Source: Verrucomicrobiota bacterium (GTDB lineage Bacteria > Verrucomicrobiota > Verrucomicrobiia > Limisphaerales > UBA1096). Taken from it: a DNA stretch of 8,180 nucleotides. Below are positions 1-6,947 of this stretch, piece by piece; position 1 is the first letter of the stretch; each line of letters starts with the position of its first letter. The notes under the pieces are model-generated. The model was not told the origin of the DNA, ran no database searches, and saw nothing but the letters and a program-made list of their open reading frames with translations. Location: the NCBI GenBank assembly GCA_015658765.1, contig DQOE01000295.1, forward strand, positions 1-8,180, given 5' to 3'. Position numbers and translations under genes: made by a program.

Positions 1-696
1 CAACTCGCCGCCATCCTCGGCGGCGCGGTGGCCATGCTGGCGCTCGGCATCATCGACGACCGGTGCAACCTGTCGGCCAAGTGGAAGCTCGCCGGCCAAG
101 TGCTGATCGCGCTCGCGGTCGCCGCCAGCGGCATCCGCGTGACGATCTTCGTCGAGAGCCCGCTCTTCAGCTACGCCGTCACCGTGCTGTGGATTTTGAC
201 CGTCACCAACGCCGTCAATTTTCAGGACAACATGAACGGCCTGTGCGCCGGACTGGGGCTGATCGGCGGCTGGTTTTTCGCGTGGCACGCCGGATTGGAG
301 GGGCAGTACCTCGTCGCGTCGCTGGCATTCCTGTTCACCGGCGCGCTGGTTGGTTTCCTGCCGTTCAACTTCCCGCGCGGCGGCGTGTTCCTCGGCGACG
401 GCGGCAGCCACGTCGTCGGTTTCCTGCTCGCCGTGCTGGCGATCCTCCCCGACTTTTACTCGGCGGCCAGCCCGCAAAAGTGGCTCGTCCTCGCGCCGCT
501 GCTCGTGTTAGCCGTGCCGCTGGCCGACTTGGTCTCGGTGATCCTCATCCGCCGCCGGCTTGGCCAAGCGGTGTGGGTCGGCGACAACAACCACTTCTCC
601 CACCGCCTCGTCCGCCGTGGCCACACAAAGCCTCGCGCCGTTCTCATCCTGCTGCTCATCGCAGCCGCAATCGGCGCGGCAACATTTTTGAGGTGA
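1..696 (+). CDS. WecA/MraY-family undecaprenyl-phosphate sugar-1-phosphate transferase, 5' end missing
   Basis: This is the C-terminal part (231 residues visible) of a polytopic membrane enzyme. The family moves a sugar-1-phosphate from a UDP-sugar to a polyprenyl phosphate, the first membrane step in O-antigen, teichoic or other cell-envelope glycan synthesis. The frame is open to base 1, so the start lies outside the window. Family signatures appear in order: LGIIDDR with the Asp pair, then a basic stretch ending in KLAGQ; NFQDNMNGLCAG, matching the usual N-x-x-DN-x-DGL motif with Asn in place of the second Asp; FLGDGGSHVVGF, the catalytic GDxGS loop; and HFSHRLVRRG, the His-rich cytosolic loop. 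Several hydrophobic segments between them fit membrane helices, and the protein ends in one. The motifs suit the WecA/TagO branch better than MraY, but the sugar substrate cannot be read from sequence. It converges on the next gene with a 6-bp gap. Confidence 0.9.
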   Translation, partial: QLAAILGGAVAMLALGIIDDRCNLSAKWKLAGQVLIALAVAASGIRVTIFVESPLFSYAVTVLWILTVTNAVNFQDNMNGLCAGLGLIGGWFFAWHAGLEGQYLVASLAFLFTGALVGFLPFNFPRGGVFLGDGGSHVVGFLLAVLAILPDFYSAASPQKWLVLAPLLVLAVPLADLVSVILIRRRLGQAVWVGDNNHFSHRLVRRGHTKPRAVLILLLIAAAIGAATFLR

Positions 697-702
697 GCAG
701 TA

Positions 703-1908
703 CTACTCGGCGGCGTACACCTCCACTCGCGGCGGGTGAGCGTAGTCACGCCAGAGGCGCTCGAGCAATGCGGCGTCCGGCTTGCCGTCGGTCACGACGA
801 AGCGGTAGCGCGACACGTATTCCTCGCCCGGCTTGATTTCCCAGTCGCCGGCCTGGGACGGGGCGAAGTTGAAAAACGGCTCGCTCGGGTGGATTCGCAT
901 CGGCTGCGGGAAACGGAAGTTGCCCGGGTGGCACAGCACGCCAATGCCGCCCAACTTGCCGCCGGATCGCCCGCCGACGTGGCACCAGCGCGCGCGGGTC
1001 GCGTGGCCCTTAATGCGGTCGCTCTCGCCGTTGGCCGTGAGGTAAAAGCAGTTCTCTTTGCCGTCCCAATCGCCATGGCCACGGAAGCCCAGGCCGCCGT
1101 AGCGGTATTGCGGGAACAGGATTTTGCTCCCGCCGGCGCAACGCTGCACCGACTCCAGTTCAAACAAATGATACGCCTTCCCGGTGGCATACACCTGCAC
1201 GCGCCACGTTTCCGTGAGCGCCACTTTTTTAGGTTTTGCAATGAGGTCGACGAACTGGTGGGAACTCGAAAAACCAGCGTGCACCGGGCCGCTCCATTGG
1301 CTGTGCAGGCCGGTGAACTCGACCGTGCCGGTGCCATTGCCCATGTTCCAAAAATCCGGCTTGCGGCCCTCGAAAATCGTGTTCGTCCACGGAAACCAAA
1401 TACCGTGATGATGCTTGTGGTTGCGCGGGTAGTCATCGGTGATGACGGTGCCGCCCGGCGTCACGACAGGGTGGATGTAGCCGCCCCGGCGATAGATCGG
1501 GTCGAGATCGGCGCGCGGCAACTCGCTCTTCTCCGCCTGATAATGCAGCACCGTCCTGTCGCCGATGGTGATTCGCAATTTGCCGTTTTGCTTGGCGAGA
1601 TGGACGGCATTTTTGTGGGTTGGCTTTGCCGCCGGGGCGAGCATGTAAACAGCCGTCTCGAATGCAGCGAGTTTGCCGACGATGAACGAGGCCGAGCCGA
1701 GCCCATCCGTCTGGATGGCCACTGCATTGCCGCTAGGATCGGTGAGTTGCCAGTGCGCTTGGCCAGCGTCCGGTAGCGGAAATGTTACCGGTGTGCCGCT
1801 GCGCTCGTGCTGCCCGGCATCGACCCGCAGCAAGTGGTTGGCGGCAGCCGCCTGGCCAAGCGGCAAGCCAAGGCCAAGCGCCAAAACAAAACGGAAGGTC
1901 ATGCGCAT
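703..1908 (-). CDS. Exported DUF6807 (PmoA-like) family protein
   Basis: A 401-residue protein with a signal peptide: MRMTF, then a hydrophobic stretch to about residue 20 and an Ala-rich cleavage region near residues 20-23. It is therefore probably periplasmic or secreted. The body resembles the DUF6807 family, also called PmoA, which is abundant in Planctomycetes and Verrucomicrobia. The hallmark is the His-rich block RNHKHHHGIWFPWTNT (residues 162-177), preceded by GYIHPVVTPGG and followed by a Trp/Asn-rich segment and GGLGFRGHGDWDG (271-283). The biochemical role is not established; the fold and neighbourhoods of relatives suggest carbohydrate handling, which is inference here. The PmoA label does not imply methane monooxygenase. 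Starts at 1908 or 1902 (second Met) are both possible; neither has a recognisable ribosome binding site. A terminator lies 35 bp upstream, so any own promoter must be squeezed into that gap. Confidence 0.82.
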   Translation of the reverse strand: MRMTFRFVLALGLGLPLGQAAAANHLLRVDAGQHERSGTPVTFPLPDAGQAHWQLTDPSGNAVAIQTDGLGSASFIVGKLAAFETAVYMLAPAAKPTHKNAVHLAKQNGKLRITIGDRTVLHYQAEKSELPRADLDPIYRRGGYIHPVVTPGGTVITDDYPRNHKHHHGIWFPWTNTIFEGRKPDFWNMGNGTGTVEFTGLHSQWSGPVHAGFSSSHQFVDLIAKPKKVALTETWRVQVYATGKAYHLFELESVQRCAGGSKILFPQYRYGGLGFRGHGDWDGKENCFYLTANGESDRIKGHATRARWCHVGGRSGGKLGGIGVLCHPGNFRFPQPMRIHPSEPFFNFAPSQAGDWEIKPGEEYVSRYRFVVTDGKPDAALLERLWRDYAHPPRVEVYAAE

Positions 1909-1943
1909 TTTGTGCGCCGGCGAACCGATTAGGTCAAGCGCAC

Positions 1944-1973
1944 AAAAAACCCCCGACGCTTGGCCGGGGTTTT
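1944..1973 (-). terminator. Intrinsic terminator after the DUF4399 gene
   Basis: Read on the minus strand, an AAAACCCC arm pairs perfectly with GGGGTTTT around a 12-nt loop. The 3' arm runs straight into a six-T tract (A's at 1944-1949 on the plus strand). An alternative pairing, CCCCG with CGGGG, also fits. It lies 20 bp downstream of the DUF4399 stop codon and upstream of the DUF6807 start, so it should separate the two minus-strand genes. The 3' T's on the plus strand give weak potential in that direction too. Confidence 0.82.
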
Positions 1974-1993
1974 GAAATACTCGTTGTGATGAA

Positions 1994-2428
1994 TCACTTC
2001 ACCGTGATGGTGATCTTCTTGGAGATCACCGGCGGGTCGTGGGCCAGATGGATCCAGTCGCCAAGCACGAGTTGGAGCGTGTGCTTGCCGGGCGGCAACT
2101 CGAGCGTGACCTCGGTTTGGCCGCCGCCGAAATGCCGGATGTTCTCGCTGGCAACGAGTGGCAGATCGAGGTTGGGCAGCTTGTCCACGTCGATCAACAG
2201 GTGATGATGGCCGGTGTTTTCCTTGTCGATGGCGGCCGGGGCGACGCCCATTCCCTTGAGGCCAAACCGGACTGTGAATTTTTTCTTCACGGATTTGCCG
2301 TCCTTGGGGAAGATGATGTACGCCTTGGCGCCCTTGGGCGACTTGCGCTTCTCGAGTTTGTCGGCGGCCACCGCTGAAGTGAGCAGGCCACCGAGTACCA
2401 TTGCCGAAATAAAGAACCGGAGTGTCAT
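1994..2428 (-). CDS. Small exported DUF4399 domain protein
   Basis: A 144-residue protein beginning MTLRFF with a signal peptide to about residue 22 (…TSAVAA|DK). The rest is a single DUF4399-like domain: AYIIFPKDGKSVKKKFTVRF (residues 36-55), the conserved GHHHLLID (73-80), HFGGGQTEVTLELPPGKHTLQLVLGD (99-124), then HLAHDPPVISKKITITV. The order and spacing match the family closely. The function is unknown; the domain is a periplasmic or secreted beta-rich module and the His cluster could bind a metal, but nothing here proves it. The reading frame stays open upstream to 2905, opposite dciA, but the ATG at 2428 is chosen because the signal peptide begins there. An AGGAGG at 2453-2458 (minus strand) is about 24 nt upstream, too far to serve this start. 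A terminator follows the gene. Confidence 0.83.
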   Translation of the reverse strand: MTLRFFISAMVLGGLLTSAVAADKLEKRKSPKGAKAYIIFPKDGKSVKKKFTVRFGLKGMGVAPAAIDKENTGHHHLLIDVDKLPNLDLPLVASENIRHFGGGQTEVTLELPPGKHTLQLVLGDWIHLAHDPPVISKKITITVK

Positions 2429-2493
2429 AGCGCAGGGGAAGATCGGAAAGAGCCTCCTGTTTTGCAAGTAGAATCGCCGGAATAATTCCTGGG

Positions 2494-2522
2494 TTGACTC
2501 CGGCCAATACGAGCCGTTTGAT
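2494..2522 (+). promoter_or_regulatory. Candidate sigma-70-type promoter for dciA
   Basis: TTGACT (2494-2499), 17 bp, then TTTGAT (2517-2522), which matches the -10 consensus at four of six bases. A transcript would begin near 2529, only about 11 nt before the dciA ATG, which fits a gene with no visible ribosome binding site. It sits in the 111-bp divergent spacer with the DUF4399 gene. No comparably good promoter was found for the minus direction. Confidence 0.35.
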
Positions 2523-2539
2523 GGGTGCCGCTTCGCTGC

Positions 2540-2953
2540 ATGTCCTTCTCCCCATTCCAACGCCGATTCAAGAGCCGCCGGCCGCGCCGCCTCGGCCCGC
2601 GCGACCGGATTTTGCGTGAGTGGCGCGGCGTTGATGTGCGGGCGCTGGAGAAGACGCACGGCAGCAAGTCGTACAGCGCCGGTGCCGTGGTGAAGAACGT
2701 TCTCGCTGCACTCCAACTCGACCGCCGCCGCGCCGAGACAGAGGTGGTGAAAGTGTGGAACCAGACGATTGACCCCACCATCACGAGCCACGCGCAGCCG
2801 ATAAACATCCATCACGGCACACTGTTCGTCTCCGTGGACTCGAGCGTGTGGCTGGACGAGATCGTGCGCTATCGCCGCCACGAGATCCTGCAGCGCTTGC
2901 AGCACGCCATGGGCTGCGAGATGGTCAAAAAAATCTCGTACCGAATCGGGTAA
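2540..2953 (+). CDS. dciA: DciA/DUF721 replicative helicase loader
   Basis: A 137-residue protein of the DUF721 family, now known as DciA, the ancestral loader of the DnaB helicase in bacteria lacking DnaC/DnaI. The N-terminus is very basic (RRFKSRRPRRLGPRDR). The globular domain follows: VVKNVLAALQLDRRR (residues 50-64), the diagnostic VWNQTIDPTITSHAQPINIHHGTLFVSV, then SSVWLDEIVRYRRHEILQRL and the closing KKISYRIG typical of the family. The ATG at 2540 is preferred; an in-frame GTG at 2525 would add five residues but lies on the predicted transcript start. No Shine-Dalgarno sequence is visible. It is divergent from the DUF4399 gene and convergent with cobA-hemD (20-bp gap, no convincing terminator). 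Confidence 0.85.
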   Translation: MSFSPFQRRFKSRRPRRLGPRDRILREWRGVDVRALEKTHGSKSYSAGAVVKNVLAALQLDRRRAETEVVKVWNQTIDPTITSHAQPINIHHGTLFVSVDSSVWLDEIVRYRRHEILQRLQHAMGCEMVKKISYRIG

Positions 2954-2973
2954 GGTTCGACCGGAGCCACCGC

Positions 2974-4491
2974 TTACTTTTTGAGCAGCGCGGTTGCCAG
3001 GCCGTCGATGGTGTGGGCTTTGGCCTTGACGGAGGGCTTGAGGCCAAGCTCCTTGAGCGCCTTGGTGGTCTCGGGGCCGATCGATGCAAGCTTGAGGCTT
3101 GGGTTTTCCGCGCAGCGCTTGGCCAAGTCGAACCGGGCGTCGAAGTTTTTCACCGCTGAGCTGCTCGCGAACGTGATCCAGTCCGCGCCGTTCTCTTCAA
3201 ACTCCTGCGCCGCTCCATTGCGGTCCGCCGTCTCGGGCTCGGTTCTGTAAAACGCGATGTCGTCGACGATCGCGCCCTTGTCCTCGAGCAGCCGGGGCAA
3301 CTCGGGGTTCGCCTCCTCGGCGCGGGCGAGCAGCACCGAGATGTTCTCAATGTTCTGAGTGTCTAGCAACGCCTTGGCCGTGGCCGCCGCGGTGTAAACT
3401 TCCGGCATGAGATCGATGTTGAGATGATGCTCCCTGAGCTTTTTCGCGGTCGCCGGGCCGACGGCGGCGAAGCGGACGCTGCCAAGAGCGCGCACATCAC
3501 GGAACGCCTTGAAAAAATAGTCGAAGAAATGCTCCACGCCGTTGGCGCTGGTAAAGATGATCCAGTCGTAACTGCCGATGCCGGTGATGGCCTCGATGAT
3601 CGGCTCGTTGCTGCTTGGCGGCATGATTTTGATGGTGGGAATCTCGAGCACTTCCGCGCCGAAATCCCTGAGCTGCCCCGACAATTTGCCGGCCTCCCTT
3701 CGGTTTCGGGTGACCACCACTCGCTGGCCAAAGAGCGGCCGGTTCTCAAACCAGTTCAGCGTGTCGCGCAGCGTCGACACACTGCCGATGATCGTCACCG
3801 CCGGCGCCTTGAAATCGGCCTTGGCCGCCTCGTCGGCGAGCGTCCCCACCGTGGCGGTGATCGTCTGTTGCCGGCTCATCGTGCCCCAGCGAACCATCGC
3901 CGCCGGCGTGTCGGCGGGCAGGCCGTTGGCCTCGAGGGCGGCGGCGATTTTGCCGATGCGCTCGACTCCCATCAGGAACACCTTCGTGCCCGGCTCGCGG
4001 GCGATGCGTTCCCAGTCCAGCGCGCTTTCGTCCTTGTCGGGATCCTCGTGGCCGGTGATGACGGTGAAGCTCGAGCAATGCTCGCGGTGGGTCAGCGGAA
4101 TGCCGGCGTAACTCGGCGCGGCGATGATGGACGAGATGCCCGGCACGACCTCAAACGGCACGCCGTCCCGTTTCAGCCCGGCCGCCTCCTCGCCGCCCCG
4201 TCCAAAAATGTACGGGTCGCCGCCCTTGAGCCGCACGACCGTCTTGCCGTCCCGGGCTTTCTCGGCGAGCAACCGGTTCAACTCCTCCTGCGGGATGGCT
4301 TGGTCGCGGGGACGTTTGCCGCCGAAGATGACCTCGGCCGCCTCCGGCGCGAGCGCCAGCAACTCGCGGTTGACCAGCGCGTCGTAAACCACCACGTCCG
4401 CCCGGCGCAACAACTCGGCACCGCGCATCGTGAGCAGCCCGGCATCCCCCGGCCCGGCGCCCACAAGATAAACTTTTCCCGTCAAACCCAT
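2974..4491 (-). CDS. cobA-hemD: Fused uroporphyrinogen-III C-methyltransferase / uroporphyrinogen-III synthase
   Basis: A 505-residue two-domain cytosolic enzyme of tetrapyrrole synthesis. Residues about 5-247 are a CobA/SUMT domain, which uses SAM to methylate uroporphyrinogen III at C2 and C7 to precorrin-2 (siroheme and cobalamin route). Motifs are VYLVGAGPGDAGLLTMRG (7-24), VVRLKGGDPYIFGRGGEE (85-102) and VPGISSIIAAPSYAGIPLTHR (116-136). Residues about 253-503 are a HemD domain, which closes hydroxymethylbilane to uroporphyrinogen III: VVVTR, FTSANGVEHF, AVGPATAKKL, FYRTE, TFASSSAVKNF, SIGPETTKAL and the terminal TIDGL. This fusion is common in several anaerobic and PVC-group bacteria, so one protein makes and then diverts the intermediate. 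The gene is last in a minus-strand run, 41 bp after the lipid kinase gene. No partner heme genes are visible here. Confidence 0.95.
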   Translation of the reverse strand: MGLTGKVYLVGAGPGDAGLLTMRGAELLRRADVVVYDALVNRELLALAPEAAEVIFGGKRPRDQAIPQEELNRLLAEKARDGKTVVRLKGGDPYIFGRGGEEAAGLKRDGVPFEVVPGISSIIAAPSYAGIPLTHREHCSSFTVITGHEDPDKDESALDWERIAREPGTKVFLMGVERIGKIAAALEANGLPADTPAAMVRWGTMSRQQTITATVGTLADEAAKADFKAPAVTIIGSVSTLRDTLNWFENRPLFGQRVVVTRNRREAGKLSGQLRDFGAEVLEIPTIKIMPPSSNEPIIEAITGIGSYDWIIFTSANGVEHFFDYFFKAFRDVRALGSVRFAAVGPATAKKLREHHLNIDLMPEVYTAAATAKALLDTQNIENISVLLARAEEANPELPRLLEDKGAIVDDIAFYRTEPETADRNGAAQEFEENGADWITFASSSAVKNFDARFDLAKRCAENPSLKLASIGPETTKALKELGLKPSVKAKAHTIDGLATALLKK

Positions 4492-4532
4492 GTGACGTCA
4501 GCGTTGGTGAAGTTCGGCCAAGCGGCAAGAAA

Positions 4533-5441
4533 TCATTTTTCGAGCGGCACAATCACCTTCAGCGCGCGCGGCCGCAGCGTGATCGTTACCGGCAGCGTGC
4601 CGATGAACTCGCCGTCGGCCTGGACGCGCGTCCCGGCCGGGCCGTCGATGGTCAATTCGCTCACGCGGTGATGCACCGCGCCGGGCCAGTCGCCGATTTG
4701 GCCCAGCGCCATCGAGGTCACGCCGCGCGACACCGAGCCGGGGTTGACGCGCGGGAACACACACAAGTCGAGCCGGCCGTCGTTGAGCTTCGCGTCCGGA
4801 AACAGCACGATCGGCCCGCCGAAAAACCGCCCGTTGCCGACGCACATCCACTCGCCCCGGGCCGAGCCGCCGTCCCATGTGGCGGTCAGCCTCGGCGGCT
4901 TGGCCTTGAGCGCAGCGAGGGTGGAAAACAGGTACGCCAGCGGCCCGATTTTTTTCTTCAGCGCAACACTCACGCCGCCGACTGCGTCGCCGTCCAGCCC
5001 GGCGCCGGCCATTTGGACGAAGCAACGCTCCGCTTGGCCGTCGGCCGTTTGCACCCTGGCCAAGGGGAGATCGATGGCTCGCGCCTGGCCAAGCCGGATC
5101 GTCTCCCAGGCGCGCTTGGCGGCGAGCGGGATGCCCAGTTCGCGGGCGAACACGTTCATCGTGCCGAGCGGCAGGATGCCGAGATGCGCCTGGCCAAGCC
5201 CGTCGCTCGCCTTGGCCAAGCCGTTGACAACCTCGTTGACCGTGCCGTCGCCGCCGGTGGCGACGATGGTTTTGTAGCCATCACGAATCGCCTGCACGGC
5301 GAGGTCGGTCGCGCTGCCGGGCGCGGTCGTCTCGAGCAGCGTGCACTCGTCCTGCATTTGGCCAAGCGACTCGCGAAAGCTCCGGGCTTTTTCGCCGCGG
5401 GCGGCGGGATTGAAAATCAGCGCGATGGACGGTTGGCTCAT
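4533..5441 (-). CDS. Diacylglycerol/sphingosine kinase-family lipid kinase
   Basis: A 302-residue protein of the DagK/YegS/sphingosine-kinase catalytic family, which phosphorylates a lipid hydroxyl (commonly diacylglycerol) with ATP at the inner membrane surface. IALIFNPAARG (residues 6-16) is the usual first strand and turn. TGGDGTVNEVVNGL (62-75) holds the nucleotide-binding GGDGT. LGILPLGTMNVFARELG (87-103) is the second nucleotide loop with the conserved G-T-x-N-x-x-A-R. GAGLDGDAV (146-154) and the late VQADGEFIG (273-281) carry the conserved Asp/Glu of the family. Length is normal. The lipid substrate cannot be decided. The gene begins 22 bp after the pyrB stop and probably shares its transcript. 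Its 5' third is unusually dense in the word CTTGGCCAAG and one-base variants. Confidence 0.88.
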   Translation of the reverse strand: MSQPSIALIFNPAARGEKARSFRESLGQMQDECTLLETTAPGSATDLAVQAIRDGYKTIVATGGDGTVNEVVNGLAKASDGLGQAHLGILPLGTMNVFARELGIPLAAKRAWETIRLGQARAIDLPLARVQTADGQAERCFVQMAGAGLDGDAVGGVSVALKKKIGPLAYLFSTLAALKAKPPRLTATWDGGSARGEWMCVGNGRFFGGPIVLFPDAKLNDGRLDLCVFPRVNPGSVSRGVTSMALGQIGDWPGAVHHRVSELTIDGPAGTRVQADGEFIGTLPVTITLRPRALKVIVPLEK

Positions 5442-5463
5442 GGCGGGCGGCTTGGTTGGGGGG

Positions 5464-6405
5464 TTACTCGCTTGGCTCGGGCAGCGCCTTGCCGCCGCTG
5501 ACGAGGAACATCACCGCCATGCGGACGGCAAGGCCGTTGGTCACCTGGTCGAGAATGGTCGAGCGCGGGTGGTCGGCGATCTCGCTGTCGATCTCGACGC
5601 CGCGGTTGATCGGCCCGGGGTGCATGACGATGGCGTCCGGCTTGAGCCGGGCGAACCGCTCGTTCGTCAGCCCGAAGAGCGACCGGTACTCGCCGATGCT
5701 CGGGAAGGCGGAGAGCCGCTGGCGCTCGTGCTGGATGCGCAGCAGGTTGACGATGTCGGCGTCAGCGAGGGCGTCGTCGATGTTGTGCGTCACGCGGCAG
5801 CCCATCTGCTCGAAGATGCGTGGCACGAGCGTCGGCGGGCCGCAGAGCGTGACGTTCGCGCCGAGCTTGGTCAGCGCCCAGATGTTCGAGCGGGCGACGC
5901 GGCTGTAAAGGATGTCGCCGAGAATGGTGACGTTGAGGCCGTTCACGTCGCCCTTTTTCTCGAACATCGTGAACGTGTCGAGCAACGCCTGCGTGGGGTG
6001 CTCGTGCGCGCCGTCGCCGGCGTTGATGACGCTGCAACCGACCACGCGGGAGAGCAGGTGCGGCGCGCCCTCGGCACTGTGGCGCACCACTATTATGTCG
6101 GCACTGAGCGCCTCGAGCGTCTTGCCGGTGTCCCGGAGTGTCTCGCCTTTCCTGAGCGACGACGACTCGGCGGTGAAGTTGATCACGTCGGCATTAAGCC
6201 GCAAGGCGGCCAGCTCGAAGCTGATGCGCGTGCGGGTGGACGGCTCGACGAAAAGGTTGACCACCGTGCGCCCGCGCAGGGCCGGCACTTTCTTGATCGC
6301 ACGCTCGCCGACCGCCTTGAAGGCGCGCGTGGTGTCGAGAATGATGCGGATCTCGTCGGCGCTCAGCGACTCGATGTCGAGCAGGTGTTTGCGAGTCCAG
6401 TTCAT
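5464..6405 (-). CDS. pyrB: Aspartate carbamoyltransferase, catalytic subunit
   Basis: A 313-residue catalytic chain that condenses carbamoyl phosphate with aspartate, the first committed step of de novo pyrimidine synthesis. Visible signatures: FVEPSTRTRISFE (residues 52-64), the carbamoyl-phosphate loop; SSSLRKGET (81-89), the 80s loop with its Ser and Lys; HEHPTQALLD (134-143); ILGDILYSRVARSN (161-174); RIQHERQ (223-229); and HPGPINRGVEI (262-272). Length is normal and all key residues look intact. The start codon overlaps the pyrR stop (ATGA, 6402-6405), which implies translational coupling. No pyrI regulatory chain is seen, and no pyrC follows, unlike many pyrRBC operons. Expression should follow the attenuator upstream of pyrR. 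Confidence 0.97.
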   Translation of the reverse strand: MNWTRKHLLDIESLSADEIRIILDTTRAFKAVGERAIKKVPALRGRTVVNLFVEPSTRTRISFELAALRLNADVINFTAESSSLRKGETLRDTGKTLEALSADIIVVRHSAEGAPHLLSRVVGCSVINAGDGAHEHPTQALLDTFTMFEKKGDVNGLNVTILGDILYSRVARSNIWALTKLGANVTLCGPPTLVPRIFEQMGCRVTHNIDDALADADIVNLLRIQHERQRLSAFPSIGEYRSLFGLTNERFARLKPDAIVMHPGPINRGVEIDSEIADHPRSTILDQVTNGLAVRMAVMFLVSGGKALPEPSE

Positions 6406-6947
6406 TCGTTGTTGCTCAAGGCCTGCAGCGTGACCGAGTCATTGCCGCCGGTCTCACTCAGCGAAACCTCGATGTGCTCTTCGAGGGCTGTGGGGACGTT
6501 TTTGCCGACGAAGTCCGGCTTTATCGGCAGCTCGCGGTGGCCGCGATCAATCAACACCGCGAGCTGAATTCGCCGCGGTCGGCCGAGGTGATGCACGGCG
6601 TCGAGCGCGGCCCGAACGGTGCGTCCGTTGAACAGCACGTCGTCGACTAGCACAATCGTTTTGCCCTCAACATCGAACGGCACCTCCGTCGGCTGCACGC
6701 TGACGATGCCGCGTTGGCCGATGTCGTCGCGGTGCATGCTGACGTCGAGCACGCCGACCGGTGCGTCGTGCCCCCAAATACCGGTGAGCAGCCCGGCCAA
6801 GCGCTTGGCCAAGTGAACGCCGCCGCGCTGGATGCCGATCAGCCCGACGCTCTTGCTGTCGGCGTTGGCCTCGGCGATCTCGTGCGCGGTGCGCGTGAGG
6901 CCGCGCTGGATCGCGTCGGCGTCGAGGAGCAGTTTTTCGTCAGCCAT
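6402..6947 (-). CDS. pyrR: PyrR, pyr operon attenuation regulator / uracil phosphoribosyltransferase
   Basis: A 181-residue PyrR. It binds a hairpin in pyr mRNA when UMP is plentiful and promotes termination or blocks translation; most members also have uracil phosphoribosyltransferase activity. The RNA-binding and dimer region LTRTAHEIAE (residues 17-26) matches family members. The PRPP loop is VLVDDVLFNGRT (99-110, with the DD pair), and VLIDRGHRELPIKPDFVGKN (131-150) is a PyrR signature. The ATG at 6947 gives the normal family length. An in-frame GTG at 6965 sits directly on the T-tract of the leader terminator and is less likely. No Shine-Dalgarno sequence is visible. pyrR is the first gene after the leader carrying its own binding site, so it is expected to be autoregulated, and it is translationally coupled to pyrB. 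Confidence 0.95.
   Translation of the reverse strand: MADEKLLLDADAIQRGLTRTAHEIAEANADSKSVGLIGIQRGGVHLAKRLAGLLTGIWGHDAPVGVLDVSMHRDDIGQRGIVSVQPTEVPFDVEGKTIVLVDDVLFNGRTVRAALDAVHHLGRPRRIQLAVLIDRGHRELPIKPDFVGKNVPTALEEHIEVSLSETGGNDSVTLQALSNNE

Noticed and set aside
2429..2905. Upstream extension of the DUF4399 frame opposite dciA
   Set aside because: The extra 159 residues are antisense to a well-conserved DciA gene and precede a clear signal peptide, so the protein starts at 2428.
2954..2973. Terminator between convergent dciA and cobA-hemD
   Set aside because: The gap is 20 bp and only a 3-bp stem (GGT/ACC) can form, with no proper T-tract.
3424..4671. Long plus-strand open frame (415 codons) over cobA-hemD
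   Set aside because: It is the antisense shadow of a GC-rich gene whose own product has every expected motif; the plus-strand product is rich in Arg, Gly and Ala with no family features.
5341..6567. Long plus-strand open frame (408 codons) over pyrB and pyrR
   Set aside because: It is antisense to two unmistakable genes and its composition is typical of a high-GC shadow frame.
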